Program-made: the position numbers and the translations under genes
Shown: positions 25,108-37,837 of the stretch, piece by piece
Numbering within the stretch: position 1 is the stretch's first letter
Layout: every line of letters begins with the position of its first letter
Notes under the pieces: generated by a model
Seen by the model: only the letters and a program-made list of their open reading frames with translations
What the model was told of the DNA's origin: nothing
Databases searched by the model: none
Assembly: GCA_034406715.1 (NCBI GenBank)
Contig: CP137868.1
Location: 1-64,000 of the forward strand
Length of the DNA stretch: 64,000 nt
Direction: 5' to 3'
Origin: Rhodotorula mucilaginosa
Taxonomy: Eukaryota; Basidiomycota; Microbotryomycetes; Sporidiobolales; Sporidiobolaceae

Positions 25108-25764
25108 CAGCCACACGTTCCAGACCACCACCACCATCATGACTTGACATACTCCGACCCATATACCCCTAGGCTCTCTCTCCCTCCGTCCCTCTCGCGA
25201 CTCTCGCCCTCGGTCCACTTTTTTCTCGACGGACGATCTGCCCAAGCTCTGTTTTCGCCTCTCCATAACCGTCACACGTAGCCATCTACACACACTCAAC
25301 GACTTCTACTTTATCCACCATTCCTCGCGGCAGAGCGGAACCGAAAACCGTGCGCTCGCGCACATCGCGCGAAGGAGAGTCAAGAGGCCTGTCGAGCTTG
25401 TGCTGACGCCGTCGTCGCACGCTGCACAGCCGTGAACGAGCTTCGGTGAGAGTTCGATCTCTTTCGTCCCGTCCCGAAAGAACAAGCTGTTCGCGAGAAA
25501 CACGAAAGCGCGCACGCAAGGCGGCAGTGCGGTACCGAGAAGCTGTTCTGGATCGAGACCTTTGGCGCTTTGCAGAGGGGTGAGTAACATTCAGAAAAGC
25601 CATGAACCGCTTCCTTCGGTCCGGCCGTGATAATGGCAGCTTGGGCTTCGCTCGCACAAACCGAGGGTACCGTCGCGGGTCCAAAGATCGTCCTTCAAAC
25701 TCCTGCTGAAACGCCGAATACGGAATGTATGACAAATGAAAGACACGAATATAGACGCTTGTCC
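25108..25764. other. Convergent 3' region between CYSTM gene and chorismate mutase
   Basis: Holds the 3' untranslated regions of two converging genes. It is rich in pyrimidines near 25150-25300. Open frames on either strand are not protein-like. No mobile element or RNA gene was seen. Confidence 0.5.
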
Positions 25765-27245
25765 CTATCGCGCCGCCTGCGACGACGACGACGATGATGG
25801 CGCGCGCTTCTGAAAGACGGGACTCGCGGCGCCGCTTTCGGCGAGGTCTCGGATCTCGGATTCCGACAGCCCGTCGAGGCGATGCAAGAGGTATTCGACC
25901 TGTGCGTGTGCGTGTGCGTGTGCGTGTCGGAAACTTTTCGTCAGCCTTCTTCTCGCCTCACGTACTGAACGGGAGAAAAAAAAAAAAGCAAAGACCTGAA
26001 CCCGACGAACGCACCTCTACATCCTTGGTGAGCGGGATGATGTACTCCTCATACAACCTGACCACCTCCTCCGGCCTGACTTTGGCCCCTCTTTCGGGTA
26101 CCGGGTCCCCCTCGGGTCCCAACTCGGCGCCGTACCACCTCGCCTTCTTGTCCAACCTCCGCAACAAGGCGGCTTCGACGGCGGGTTTGGTGATCAGGGC
26201 GAGGAGGGCGGGAGGGTTGGGAGTGAGGATGTGAGGGATGAAATCGGCGGGTTGGGAACGGAATTTCGATTCCGAGACGAACATGCCTGCGGGGGGGCAT
26301 TCGCGGTGCGTCAATGAGACAAGCAAGAATTTCTCACGGGTTGAAAAAGGCCTCGCTCGGTCGCTCGCTCGCCCGCCCGCCCCGCGCGCTCACCATAGTG
26401 GATCCTCCTCGAGATGGCCTGGAGGGCCTCGAGGTCCCTCGTCGCCGCCGATCCATAATTGCCATCGTCGTTCTCCTTGCCCAACCGTTCCGTCACGACG
26501 CGCGTGATCGAGGGGACGATCTGGTGGACGTAGAACTGCATGATCCGGTCGTTGACGTTGATCCCGGTCGGGTCGTACAGGAGGGGAGGGTACTCGAGTG
26601 GCGGGAGGATGGCCGAGGGGAGTTGGGAGCGGGGCGTGAAGGGGTGTTCGTCCGGGCTGCGGGCGGGTGGTGCACGTTGTGTGAGTCGAGCGCGTTGCCC
26701 TGTAAGGGGAAAGATTGGGGCTACGGTCTGAACGCAAGACAGGTCCCTCCCCGAGGAAAAGGAACAACGCGGCAAGAACTTACCTGTCATAGCGACGAAT
26801 CTTGGCTGAGGGCGAGGAAACGGGGTCAGGGGTCCATCTACGAGTATTATTGATTTCCAGAGTAAAAGGAGCCCGCGACTCACCATGCACGGTCTCCGTC
26901 TCCCTGAGCAACCAGTCGATCCAACTGCTCTCGAGTCCGAGGTCGGCGAACCCCTTTGGGTCGTAGATTCTCGGGTTGTGCGCGAACGAGGCGCGTTCGA
27001 TCAACACTGTCCGCGGTCGTGAAACGGGGTGGTTAGTACTCCAAGAGTCCGGAGAGAGTTGAAGAGGGAGGCTTGCGGAAGATGATGGTGTCCTCCAAGC
27101 GGGTCAGGGTTCCTCGGATCTGCAGGCGGGCAGGGCGGGCGAGCGGGAGATTAGCTGTACTCCGCCCCCTTCCCCGTAGCTGATCCGCGAGACTGACGCT
27201 GTTCAGGTCGAGCGGGTCGTCTCCGGCCGCTTCGCCCGGGGTCAT
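25765..27245 (-). CDS. ARO7: Chorismate mutase
   Basis: Converts chorismate to prephenate, the branch to phenylalanine and tyrosine. Exons 27245-27198, 27119-27077, 27006-26884, 26805-26784, 26656-26394, 26286-26015 and 25899-25765 give 301 residues (yeast Aro7 has 256). Key blocks: [17 protein letters not shown] at the start, [60 protein letters not shown] and a [10 protein letters not shown] helix near the end; these match the all-helical fungal allosteric mutase. The intron 27007-27076 is GC-AG (GCAAGC donor, TACTAAC branch site). The fourth exon is only 22 nt. The last intron (25900-26014) contains a GTGTGC microsatellite. The 30-residue Ser/Ala-rich tail is extra. The gene is head-to-head with MPP-beta. 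Confidence 0.94.
25900..25930. repeat. GTGTGC hexanucleotide microsatellite
   Basis: Four to five GTGTGC units lie directly against the 3' acceptor of the last chorismate mutase intron (minus strand). Read on the gene strand it forms a CACACG tract in place of a normal polypyrimidine tract. Confidence 0.8.
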
Positions 27246-27520
27246 GAAACTGCGAATGCGAGTCAGTCATTAGGGTCAGGGGCGGACTGGAGAGGGACTC
27301 ACTTCATCGTCGGCGTGTTTCAGCCGAGTGAGTGATCCAAGAACTGACCACAGTATGATGCGTCGGCTGGCAAGTGATCGAGACGGAGAGAGCGAGGCTC
27401 GTCAGGGGGAAGTCAAAGTGACGCGGAAGGAGAGAAGGGCGGCGAGAGTGAAGAGGCGAGCGAGCGCTCCCACCCACCGAGACCCGTCTGCTACGCACCC
27501 AGTAGAGAGGCACAAGAGGG
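27246..27520. promoter_or_regulatory. Bidirectional promoter, ARO7 and MPP-beta
   Basis: 275 bases separate the two divergent start codons. No defined regulatory motif (for example a Gcn4 TGACTC core) could be assigned with confidence, although TGAGTGA- and TGAC-like elements occur. Confidence 0.5.
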
Positions 27521-29628
27521 ATGCTCGCCAGGAACCTGCTCCGATCCGCCGTACGCGCACCCGTGAGTCCCCGCTCCTGCCCTCTTGCCACGCCGTCGCA
27601 GTCTGCGCACCGCACCGCCCAATCGGCTACTCGCTCTTCGGTCGGCCATTCCCGCGCATCGCCTCACGGCCCCGGGGGCTGGGAGGGAATGGACTCGCTA
27701 GGGGAGTGTGTTCTTGGAAACTGACCGTGCCACGCCCCCCCTTCGACTCGCGCCCCCTGGACCGCCGCACGCACGCACGCACGCTCGCCAGGCCCTCCGG
27801 ACGCGGTCCCTCGCGACGACCGTCTCGTCCTCGCCGTCGCCGCTCACGCAGATCTCGACCCTCCCGAACGGCCTGACCGTCGCGACCGAGGCCTCGTCGA
27901 GCGCCTCGACCGCCACCGTCGGCGTCTGGATCGACGCCGGCTCGCGCGCCGAGACCGACTCGACCTCGGGCACGGCGCACTTTCTCGAACACATGGCCTT
28001 CAAGGGCACGGGCAAGCGGTCCCAGCACCAGCTCGAACTCGAGGTCGAAAACTTGGGCGCCCACCTGAACGCCTACACGTCGCGCGAGCAGACCGTCTAC
28101 TACGCCAAGTCGTTCTCGCACGATGTGGCCAAGTCGGTCGAGATCATCAGCGACATCCTGACCGGCAGCAAGCTCGACCAGGGCGCGATCGAGCGCGAAC
28201 GGGACGTCATCCTCCGCGAGCAGCAAGAGGTCGACAAGCAGCTCGAGGAGGTCGTGTTTGACCACTTGCACGCCGTCGCGTTCCAGCACCAACCCCTCGG
28301 CCGCACCATCCTCGGCCCCAAGGAAAACATCCTCTCGATCCAGCGCGACGACCTGGTCAACTACATCAAGCAAAACTACACCGCCGACCGCATGGTCCTC
28401 GTCGGCACCGGCGGCGTCGAGCACGCCTCGCTCGTCGACCTCGCGTCCCAACACTTTGGCCAGCTCCCGACCTCGCAGTCGCCCATCAAGTTGGGCGAGT
28501 CGTCCAACAAGACCAAGCCCGACTTTATCGGCGCCGAGGTCCGCGTCCGCGACGACACGATGCCGACCTGCAACGTTGCCATCGCCGTCGAGGGCGTCGG
28601 CTGGAACTCGCCCGACTACTACCCCATGCTCGTCGCCCAGTCCATCATGGGCAACTGGGTGCGTTTACACTTTCTCTATGGAGGGGGCGGTTTCCGGCGA
28701 TCCGAACCTCGCCGCGATCCTCCCGCGGAGATCTCCTGCCCCTTCCGAGGAGGTCCTCCCGAACCCCTCCCACAGGAAAACCCCTTTGTTCCTTCCTGCG
28801 TACTGACTTGAGGTTTTTCGCCCCACCGCTCCACACAGGACCGATCCCTCGGCGCGCAATCGCTCCTGTCGAGCCGCTTCTCGCACATCGTCAGCAGCAA
28901 CAACCTCGCCAATTCCTTCATGTCCTTCTCGACGTCGTACTCGGACACCGGCCTCTGGGGCATTTACCTCGTCAGCGAGAACCACACCAACCTGGTACTT
29001 CCTCATTCTTAGCGCTAAAGTTCAAGTGAACTCGAAACTGACTCACTCGAGTTTCTACAGGACGACCTCACCCACAACCGCACGTCTTCTTTCCCTTTGC
29101 GTTTCTACAGGGCACCGCGTACTGACTCTGTACGATTTCGGGCGTTTCCAGTGTTCAAGGAGTGGCAGCGACTCGCGACTCACCCGAGTGACACCGAGGT
29201 AAGTACACGTGCTCCCAGCAACGCACCCGGAACCAGGTACTGAACGCTATTTCCCCCTCCCCCAGGTCGCCCGCGCCAAGGCTCAGCTCAAGGCGTCGCT
29301 CCTGCTCGGCCTCGACGGCACCACCGCCGTCGCCGAAGACATTGGTCGCCAGATCGTCACCTCGGGTCGCCGCCTCGCGCCGCAAGAGATCGAAGCCGCG
29401 GTCGACTCGGTCTCGGTCGGCGACGTGATGCGCGTCGCGAAAAAGTACCTCTGGGACAAGGACATTGCGGTCGCGGCGGTCGGTCGCGTCGAGGGTCTCC
29501 AGGACTACAGCCGGGTACGTTCCGCAACACGCCTTTTTTCCTCTTGGATTCTGGGTGCCTTCTTCTCGTGTGAGCTGACATGCCGCCGCCCACAGATGCG
29601 CGCCGAGATGTCGTCGCTCCTCTGGTAA
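27521..29628 (+). CDS. MAS1: Mitochondrial processing peptidase beta subunit
   Basis: Zinc metallopeptidase that removes presequences in the matrix together with Mas2. Exons 27521-27562, 27792-28658, 28839-28994, 29061-29079, 29152-29198, 29266-29514 and 29596-29628 give 470 residues, the usual size. The presequence (MLARNLLRSAVRAP) is encoded by a 42-nt first exon. The inverted zinc motif HFLEH is at 77-81 within GTAHFLEHMAFKGT, with the distal glutamate region LGAHLNAYTSREQT following. The C-terminal half has LKASLLLGLDGTTAVAEDIG. The intron 29080-29151 appears to be GC-AG (GCACGT donor, TACTGAC branch site) and follows a 19-nt exon; the frame cannot be joined through any nearby GT donor. 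The 5' intron is long (229 nt). Confidence 0.95.
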
Positions 29629-30403
29629 AAAAGAAAGATGAACCCCCGCACAGCAGAAGTAGGAGGAGGAGGAGGAGGAGAGGAGGAGATTACAAGTTTT
29701 AGTGTATGTTCTGTTCCGCCCTAAATCCCGCTTGGCGCAAGCGATTGCGCAGAGAGAGAGAGAGAGCGAGGCGGCGCCGGAGTTGTGTCGCGGGTCGGGT
29801 TTCCTTTTTCCTGCCTTACGTTCGAGCCCGCTTGCTTGGGGCGCCCCGATCACAACTAGCAAGTTTTCAAGTAAGCGAGCGTGCGAGTGAGAGATTCCAA
29901 GTATAGTCCGCTTCGAAAATTCGAAACTGCGGCTCCCGGATGACGAAGGACGGCTGGGTTCTGCTGCTCTCTACATAAACATCGCTCGCGCGGTCTCCGG
30001 CGCAGAGGCTATTCGATACTCAGGGAGCGCATTCGGCCGCACTACGCCCGCTGCCCAAGCACTCAGGCCGTCACCGACGTTGATCTGCACCTGTAGGCTT
30101 TCCCTCGGACTCGAGCTGCTGCGACGCTTTGCTCCCGACTGTCGCTCGCCGCGATCAGAGCGTGTGCATAAGTTCAGCAGGGCATAGTTCCGGAACCACA
30201 GGTGAGCCTCTGCTTCTCATCGAGCGCGCACCCGGATGCCGAGTCGATCTGGCGATGACCGCACCGCTCAAGTGGGGGCGACTCTCAACCCCCAAGGACG
30301 GCGTAGCCAGGCCGGAGCACTCCACTAAAGCACCCAAAAAGGCCCAAGTCGCAGCAACCGAACCCCGCTGACGAGGAGGATCACCGTGTTGCAGCCGCTC
30401 CTC
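29629..30403. other. Intergenic region with purine repeat
   Basis: An AGG-rich tract (about 29657-29690) follows the MPP-beta stop, and an AG repeat lies near 29750-29768. The rest precedes the PX-domain gene and should contain its promoter. No gene was seen. Confidence 0.5.
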
Positions 30404-33400
30404 ATGGCGGCGCAGTTCCAGTCCAACAACCCGTTCCGACGACCGCCGACGACGCAGAGATCTTCGTCCCTCCTCGTGCCCATTCACGACGACGACGACG
30501 TTGTTGAACAAGAAACCCCGGCGAGACGGCCGCGGAACCCGGTCCGGACGTCGAGTCTCGCTTCAGAGCTCGGGATCCTGCCGCCTCCCACAGTCGCGAC
30601 CTCACTCGAACCGCCGCCCGAGTCCCCCTTGCACTTGACGCCACTCCGTGCCCACTACCTCAAGCGCGAACTCGTCACGCTCGAATTCGTCAAAGAGCTC
30701 CAGCAGCTCGATTCGCCCGGAGCGTTGTCGGTCCTCGGCCCGCCGTTCTTGCCGAAATCGCGCTTCGTCAACGGCGTCCCGCAACCTGCGCCGCCGCCCG
30801 GGTCGGAAGCCGCGAGGCGAGAAGAGCAAGAGTACGAGGCCCAGGTCGACTTGCCCTTTCTCCGCTTCGTGTTTCACCACTTTGTCCTCACGTTCCCGTT
30901 CCTCGTCGCGTGCCCGCCGACCTTCTACTCGCACAAGCTGCAAGCGTTCGTCTACTCGTTCGTCGCCCGCAACATCTCGACTTCGGACGAGCGCGAACAC
31001 GACACGAAACGGCGCCGCGTCGCCGGCAAAGTCGAAAAGCACCTCGGGTTGGTCATGAGTGCCGCGATCAAGCTCGTCGAGAACAACGGACGCGAGGAGG
31101 TGGTCCGGATCGAAGACGACGGAACGTCCCATGCCGGAGCTCCGGCGACGCAACAAAAGGCGGCCAACGAGCCGAACGCGGGCCTCGTCATGCTCAAGAA
31201 ACGCGGCGCCCTGACCATGGTCGAACGCGCCGACGAAGCCTTCTCGATCAACGTCGTCTCGGTGCGGACGCAGAGTACCAAGACGAGGATGCGGACGACA
31301 AAGAAACACGAAGAGTTTATTGTCCGGACGCGCCGAAAGGGCGAGGCCGACATCTACGTCGCGAGGCGGTACGGCGAGTTTGTCCGGCTCGCCGAGACGG
31401 TGCGTATTCCTCTTATCAGCACCACCTCTCAGTCCGCGTACTGAATCTTGCCTTGACCGACCAGCTCCGGAAGGAGTGTGTCGACGAAAAAGTGAGCAAC
31501 CCGCCGCCGAAAGACCGCCGTTCGGTCGACCTGCGCGCCGGGGCTTCCCCCGACTTGTCACCCCGTCCCAGTATGGACAGCGGTGCACCGCCCTTTGCAT
31601 CGACGAGTAGCAGCGCGGCGTCGACGACGACGACGCCGCCTTTGGCCTTCGACCCGGCCCACGTCCCTTCCCTCGCGCGCGAGCGGAATCGCCTCACCCT
31701 CCGAGCCTACCTCCGCTCGATCCTCGCCAACCCAGTCCTCGCCTCGTCGGACGCGTTCCAGTCCTTCCTGCTCGAGTCGCCGATCGAGATGAACCCGAAA
31801 GAGCAGCAGGACGTCCTGATCCGCGAAGAGATGGACCGGATCCGCGAGCAAGAGATGCGGTCGTTTCGGGCCGAAGTCGAGGAACGGGTTGAGGAACTCG
31901 AGGGCTACTTGCGCAAGTTTAGGGAGGAGCTCGTCAAGCACGACGGGTTGTCGAGGGTGTTTGGCACGATCCGACGCACCGAGAACGTGCAGGATCTCCC
32001 GATCGAATACCGCAAGGTCATGGAATGGGCGCGTATCTCGTGAGCGGCTAGTTCCCCGCACGACTCACAAGTTCACCCAAGCTGACCTGGCCTGCGAACC
32101 GCCTCCCACAGCCTCGCATCGACAATCTATCAGCTCTTCCTCGGATCCGACAATTCGTCGTCGGTCTTTGCCCAGCTGAAGCGGATCCACGGCTTGATGC
32201 CGTACTTTATGCTCCGCGGCATCTTGCGGATCTCGAACCCGGTCGCGATGGTCCGTTCCGTCCTCGACCTGTTCCTCGCGCGACCGTTCGGCTCGACCTC
32301 GCTGCTGCAAAAGATGTTTAGCAGCGGACTGAGCGACGAGGCGCGCGAGCTCCGAGACGATGCCCAACTCGTCGCGCGCAAGATTGGCGACGATCGCCTG
32401 TGCGAAAAAGTGCGGCAGTACGTCGACGCGTCGCGCGAAGACCAGGACGCGATCCGCCTCGACGCCGCCGCCGAGGACATCGACTTGATGACGTGCATCT
32501 TGCGGTCCCCTTCGGCGCCGCGCCTCGATGCGCGCACGATGCAGTACCTCGCGCGGTGTGCGGTCCGCTACGACGAGTACAAGCGCTTCCGAGACGCCCT
32601 CGCGGATCCGGACGACGACGAAGGGCCGACGAACGACGAGGCGTGGCTGTACGAGGACCTGCACGTCTACCGACGCTTGATCACCAAGGCGCGCGACAAG
32701 GAACAACTCGTCGAGCTCATCTTTGAGGCAAGTCTGTTGCCCAGCTCGCCGCCCCCTCGCTCAAGCTGACTGACCCCCTCTGGCACGGACAGGGCAGCAC
32801 GTCGGAGCTCTTGAAGGACATTGTCACGATCTTTTACGAGCCTCTCGCCAAGGTGTACAAGGCGGCCAACATTGCCGACTCGATCAGCGACTTCCAGAGC
32901 TTTGTCAACGACTTGATCAAGACGGTCGAGTTTGCCGAGGAAGCCAACCTGACCGACCCGCAGCAGGTCGTCTCGCTCTTTGCCGATCTCGTCGCGCGCC
33001 ACGAGAACCGGTTCTACCACTTTGTGCATTCGGTCCACTCCAAGGGCGAAGGCCTGTTCGACAACCTGATGGCGTGGATCGAGTTGTTCATCAACTTTGT
33101 CCGCGACGGCTTGCCGAGTCCCGTCTCGCTCGATTTTTTGCTCCCCGTCGGCGGCCGCGAGCGCGAAGAGGTGCTCGCCGAAGTGGACGCCATCGTCGAG
33201 TATCACCGCAAGCTCAAGCTCGCGCACCACGAGCGGATGAAGAAGCGCCTCGTCAAGGGCACCGACGACGACAAGGACGTCGACGCCGCGTTCGTCGCTG
33301 GCGTGATGCAAAACTTGCACATTGACGGCGTCATGGACGACGTGCATGACGTCGAGGCAGAAGAAAGCGACGAAGAAGCGGCCGACTACAGCAGCTCGAG

Positions 33401-33726
33401 CGAAGAAGAAGCAGAAGCAGACGAGGTCGGCGCAGACGAGCGGCCGGTTCCGGAAGCAGGAGGTCGTCGCTCAGAGCAGCAGCAGCAGCAGTCCGTGCCG
33501 AGCAGGAACGGGCGCAAGAAGAAGGACCGCGTGCAGATTGACCCGCCGCGCCTAGTGCACATCCCCAAGCTGGTGCCAGTCTTTGTCGAGCTGGTGCGCC
33601 CGTCTCTTCCTTTCTCGGCTGCCTGTGCCCATGACTGACTGACTCGCCTTCTGAACCCAGGTCCGCAACGAACTCGACGAGGCGCGCCGCAAAAAGACTG
33701 GCTTGCGCACCACCCCCGCCGTCTGA
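30404..33726 (+). CDS. PX-domain protein with PX-associated domains (Lec1/YPR097W type)
   Basis: Exons 30404-31399, 31465-32039, 32112-32727, 32793-33593 and 33661-33726 give 1017 residues. The N-terminus is disordered. A helical PX-associated region spans about 85-230. A PX domain spans about 285-420, with FIVRTRRKGEADIYVARRYG and a long insert. A large helical region follows, with ASTIYQLFLGSD, LKRIHGLMPYFMLRGILRIS and EDIDLMTCIL. The domain order matches the fungal PX-associated (DUF3818-type) family that includes yeast Lec1, a phosphoinositide-binding protein linked to lipid-droplet lipid balance. The acidic Ser/Glu and Q5 stretch near the C-terminus is low complexity. The intron 32728-32792 is GC-AG with an ideal GCAAGT donor. 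Confidence 0.85.
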
Positions 33727-34049
33727 TCTGCCGATCTGCTGCAAGACGAGATTTTCCTCGAATGGACGATACCCCCATAGAGACCCTATCCGACCATGAT
33801 GACCACCAGTACATATCTCTTGCCCTGCTGTAGCCTGTAAAGTTAGCCTGCATTGCCGGATGATTCTGCTTCCATTGCGACGGAGTCCATCCACTGTCCA
33901 GGGCCATGGCAACGTCTTTTTCGTGACTTGCCCCGGGGACATGAAAAAAGGGGGAAGAGCGTGTATCATCGTAAGATTGAGGGCTGTAGTGGTAGAATTG
34001 CCCTTCTCGTCCCTACAAGCAACAACGAACTGCATGGGGCATTTTCTGT
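33727..34049. other. Convergent 3' region, PX gene and eEF1B-gamma
   Basis: Holds the 3' ends of two converging transcripts. Nothing else was recognised. Confidence 0.5.
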
Positions 34050-36027
34050 TTACTTGAAGGTCTTGCCGTCGGCGCAGGTGAGGCCGTCGACCTCGCCCTC
34101 CCACGACCAGACCTTTTCGATAAACTCGCGGTCCTTCTTGTAGTCGAGCGGGGTGAACTCGTACGACTCCCAGTCGGGCGCAACCGAGAAGATGTCCTCG
34201 ATGTTGCTTCCGCGGAACATGTAGACACCGCTGCTCGGAGTGGAGGCAAAATTGTGTCAGATAGATCTCGGAAGGCACTCGAAAGGGAGAGAGGAAGGGA
34301 CTGACATGATCTTCGAGTTGTTGGCGGTGCCGTAGACGAGCATGTTGCCGAACAGGTATTTCCGGCTGCCCTCAAGACGGGTGTGGAGGCCGGTGACCTG
34401 GTTGGCAGACATGAAGGTCTGCAAAAAGGGCACGTCAGCCGCCTTCGCCCACAGCCGCAGACTCGGCACCCTCGACACGAACCTGGGTGAGCTCCTCGTT
34501 GTACTGCGGGCGAACTTGGGAGGTCAGCAAGCTAGAAAATCGCAGGGGTAGAGTTTGGATAAACACACCTTGAAGTCGGCACGGCAGAACGAGTACTCCT
34601 GAGCGGCGGTCTCGTCGTAGTGCTCGTCAAGCCACTGCCGGACGGAAAGGACGGGGTCAGTTGATCATCGTTTGTGAACTCAAACACCCACGATTGTCCA
34701 AAGACACACACCTTCATCGCGACCGGGGTGTCGTTGTTCGAGTACTGCAAAGAGGCGGCATACGGGTCAGTTTAACTAGCACACAGTCAGAAGACCAGAA
34801 GGGAACGCACCTGACGCTTCCACTCGTCGAGCGGGAACGACTTGGCGGGGCCGAGGGCCTCGCACGGGTGCTTGGGCTTGGGCGCCTCTGCCGGAACCTC
34901 GTCAGCTGCCGGGGCGGGAGCGGCCTTGGGCTTGTCCTCCTTCGGGGCCGGGGCGGCCTTGGGCTTCTCCTCCTTCTTGGGCGGGGTGTAGACGGCCGCC
35001 TTGTCGCAGAGGGTCGGCTCCTGTCCGACGACCTCGAGGACCTGGGGCTGGTGGGCGACGGTCTGGAAGTGGCGGGTGACGTTGGGGTGCGACTTGCGGA
35101 AGTCGGCGTCGAGGACGGTGGCGAACGCGGGGCCGAGGACGCTGTAGACGTGCAGGTCGGCGAGGGTGATGCGGTCACCGACGAGGAAGGTGCGGTCGGC
35201 GAGGACCTTCTCGAGGTAGTCGAGCGACTTGAGCGCCTTGGCCTTGGCGGCCTCGACGGTCGGCTTCAGGTACGGGCGGCTGCTGTCGACGAGGGGGAGG
35301 AACCAGCTGTAGAGCGACATGAGGTCGCCGTTCGAGACTGTTTCGTGGGGGTGCGCACAGCATCAGTATCACTCGCAGGGATATCAACACACGAGCGCGT
35401 GGGAGCGTACAGGACATCCAGCGGAGGACATCGGCGTGGTCCTCCTGGGTCTTGCCGTGGAGGTTGGCCTTGTTCTCGCGGGCGATGTACGACGCGACGG
35501 CGATGCACTCGGTCAGCTTGAAGTCGCCCTGCTCGAGGGCCGGGACGAGTCCGAGCGGGAACTTGTCGGTGTAGCCGGCGGGGAGACCCTTGAACGGGTT
35601 GACCTCCTCAAACTGGACGTCGGCGCCCTCGTACTTGGCGGCGAGGCGCGCAGGGAGGACACGCGGACCGAACTGCAATTTGCAACCATATAGACGGTCA
35701 GCCGTCTGCTCGTCTTGGGGAGGGAGCGCGATGGTCGTTCGCTTCGTCGCGATGGTGGGTGCGCGCAACTCGACGCCGTCGTCCTGCGACCTCTCGACCT
35801 CGCAGGGGGTCCGAAGACCGCACAGGCAGGCCAAGCCAATCCCGCTGTCGCATCCGAGCCAGTCCTTCGCCCCCTTGCGACGCCGCGTGGACGAGCACGT
35901 GGTGGCAAGCTTGGGTCGTCGACGCGGAGGTGTCCCCCAACCGCCGCCGCGACCGAGCCAGGGCCTGCGAGGCGCAGAGAGGGGAGCGACCAGGCCAAGG
36001 ACTCACACCGTAAAGCTTGGCAGACAT
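34050..36027 (-). CDS. CAM1: Translation elongation factor eEF1B gamma subunit
   Basis: Structural subunit of the nucleotide-exchange complex for eEF1A. Exons 36027-36007, 35672-35411, 35337-34811, 34744-34712, 34634-34569, 34503-34483, 34418-34306 and 34230-34050 give 407 residues, the normal size. The glutathione-transferase-like part has AKYEGADVQFEEVNPFKGLP, ALEQGDFKLTECIAVASYIA and FLVGDRITLADL. A lysine/alanine/proline linker follows, and the C-terminal EF1G domain has YSNNDTPVAMKWLDEHYDET and YMFRGSNIEDIFSVAPDWES. The first intron is 334 nt, the longest coding intron here, and interrupts the seventh codon, as is common in highly expressed translation genes. One internal exon is only 21 nt. 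All introns are GT-AG. Confidence 0.96.
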
Positions 36028-37837
36028 CTTTGGACTCGTGGCAAAGCTGTGCGGGGTGCGGAAAGCGAGGCGAACGAGAAGCAAGCGCCGCGAATCCGAC
36101 CTTGCTCGGAATTCCTCACTTTTTGTATTCCATTGTAATCCGCATTACAACCCAGCTGCATTCACTCGCCACCTCGCCACCCCCTCACTCAACACGTCGC
36201 TTCAGCTGGCGGCCTTTTTCCTCTACGCGAGCTCTACCGTCGTGACTTTGCTCTGCTGCATGCTCCTGCTTCCGAGCTCTGATCGCGAGGCGGCACATTC
36301 GCCACCGCGGCGCGCGCACGCACGTGCCGGGCAGCTGCAACTTCCGCTTGTCTAGCTAGGTCATGCATACGCCCTTGCTGGCTTCCAGTCGCGCCTGTAG
36401 CGGTCTCAATGTGGAAGTAGACGCCACGCCACTTTTATCGATCAAAGTGTGTACGCGAGAAGGAGGGGAAGAGGCTCGACCAGCTTGCGACCGATGAAAC
36501 CGGTCTCGTCTAACTGACGCTTCGGAGACGACGGATTGTGCGCGAGCTACGTCTCGTCCGGGACATTCAACTCGAAGGGGACAACGCCGGACAGCTCGAA
36601 AGAGTGGAAAAGAGAGATGGACGCGGTGTGGACTATCAAACGCTCGCGAGCAAAAAGTTGCCACCGTCGAAAGGAGCAGGATAGGGGTGTCGGATTGGCG
36701 GTGCTCAATTGGCTATAGCAGGGACACTCTGGACGACCGCGTGGGATGATCCGTTACGAGGTAAACAGGCGGGCAGGAAGATTGGCGTAAACCTCAAGTC
36801 ACAAGCTACGAGAGCCCGACAATTTCAGCTTGTATGCTCACTTTCCCAGGACACAATGTCCGCAGGATCCCCGGCCACCTTCCTTGCGGAGTAGGCTTCG
36901 CTGCTCCCGCAGGAGTCAACACTGAAGCTTTGGCCACAGCCTTGCCTCCTCGAGCTTTACCCAAAGTGACTTTCCAGCGACGTTGGGTGGCAACTTTCTG
37001 GAGGGGTCGTACCTGGTGACATAACTTACACGGATCGACCGCACGATGAACTCCTCATCGTGGGCCCGGCGCTGGCAGGTGTTGTGTTGACTGCTGAGCT
37101 CGAAATCAACGGCGTGAGCAAGCCGGACATCGGTCTCCGAAACGCACCGCAATCAAGACTTTTGAAGAGAGCCGGTCTTGCTGGATTCCAACGGTCCAGG
37201 ATGGAACCGAATCCGGGCGCTGTGACTGCCCATTCCGGCAAGGGGATATGCTCGCCCCGCCGACTCGCCAGTGGCGGTCCGTCCGTCTTTGGAGCACTTC
37301 GCGATGCCCTCGTCGAGTCCAGGGTCACCCTCCGGAGTCGGAGTTGAGTACCCGTTGCCGAACGTCTAAGCAACCCACATGGGCGAGTTTGGGGCCTGCG
37401 CGCCGTATATGGTGGTGATAACCCCGACGGTCCCGTCGAAGAAAACCAGAATCTGGACGCCACCAGACCGAACAGTGACAGCTTTTGTTCCAGTTCACGA
37501 CGTAGGCACAGTACGGACTGACAGCTTGGCTTCGACCTGCATCGTCAGTCTAAAGATGCGGCGAAGAGAAATTGCTACAGGCAGCGGCGCATCGGGAGAC
37601 GGAGAGAAGGTCAACTTCAAAAGAGGCGCAACCGACACCGTAGAGCTGGTATTCAAATTGGAACGGGCACGGGAAATTCTTGCGGGAAGGCGCTGACGAG
37701 AGTACGCGCCAAAGAAACTTGACCACGCGATAAGACGTCTCTCGTGCTCGGGAGCTCACTCGCAAAGTCTATTCCAAAGACAGAGATTAAACACGGACTG
37801 CAAAGAAACAACGCTAACAAGATACAACACCCAGGTT
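36028..37837. other. 1.8-kb gap with no supportable gene
   Basis: Upstream of eEF1B-gamma and downstream of KCS1, both on the minus strand. Its base composition is closer to neutral than in the neighbouring genes. Open frames are under 150 codons and unlike known proteins. It probably includes the promoter of eEF1B-gamma. I see no repeat or RNA gene. Confidence 0.5.

Noticed and set aside
25286-25735. A 149-codon minus-strand frame downstream of chorismate mutase
   Set aside because: It lies in the convergent 3' region and has an arginine/serine-rich shadow-like composition.
37026-37463. A 145-codon minus-strand frame as a transposon remnant
   Set aside because: No transposase, reverse transcriptase or repeat ends are visible, and the composition is random-like.
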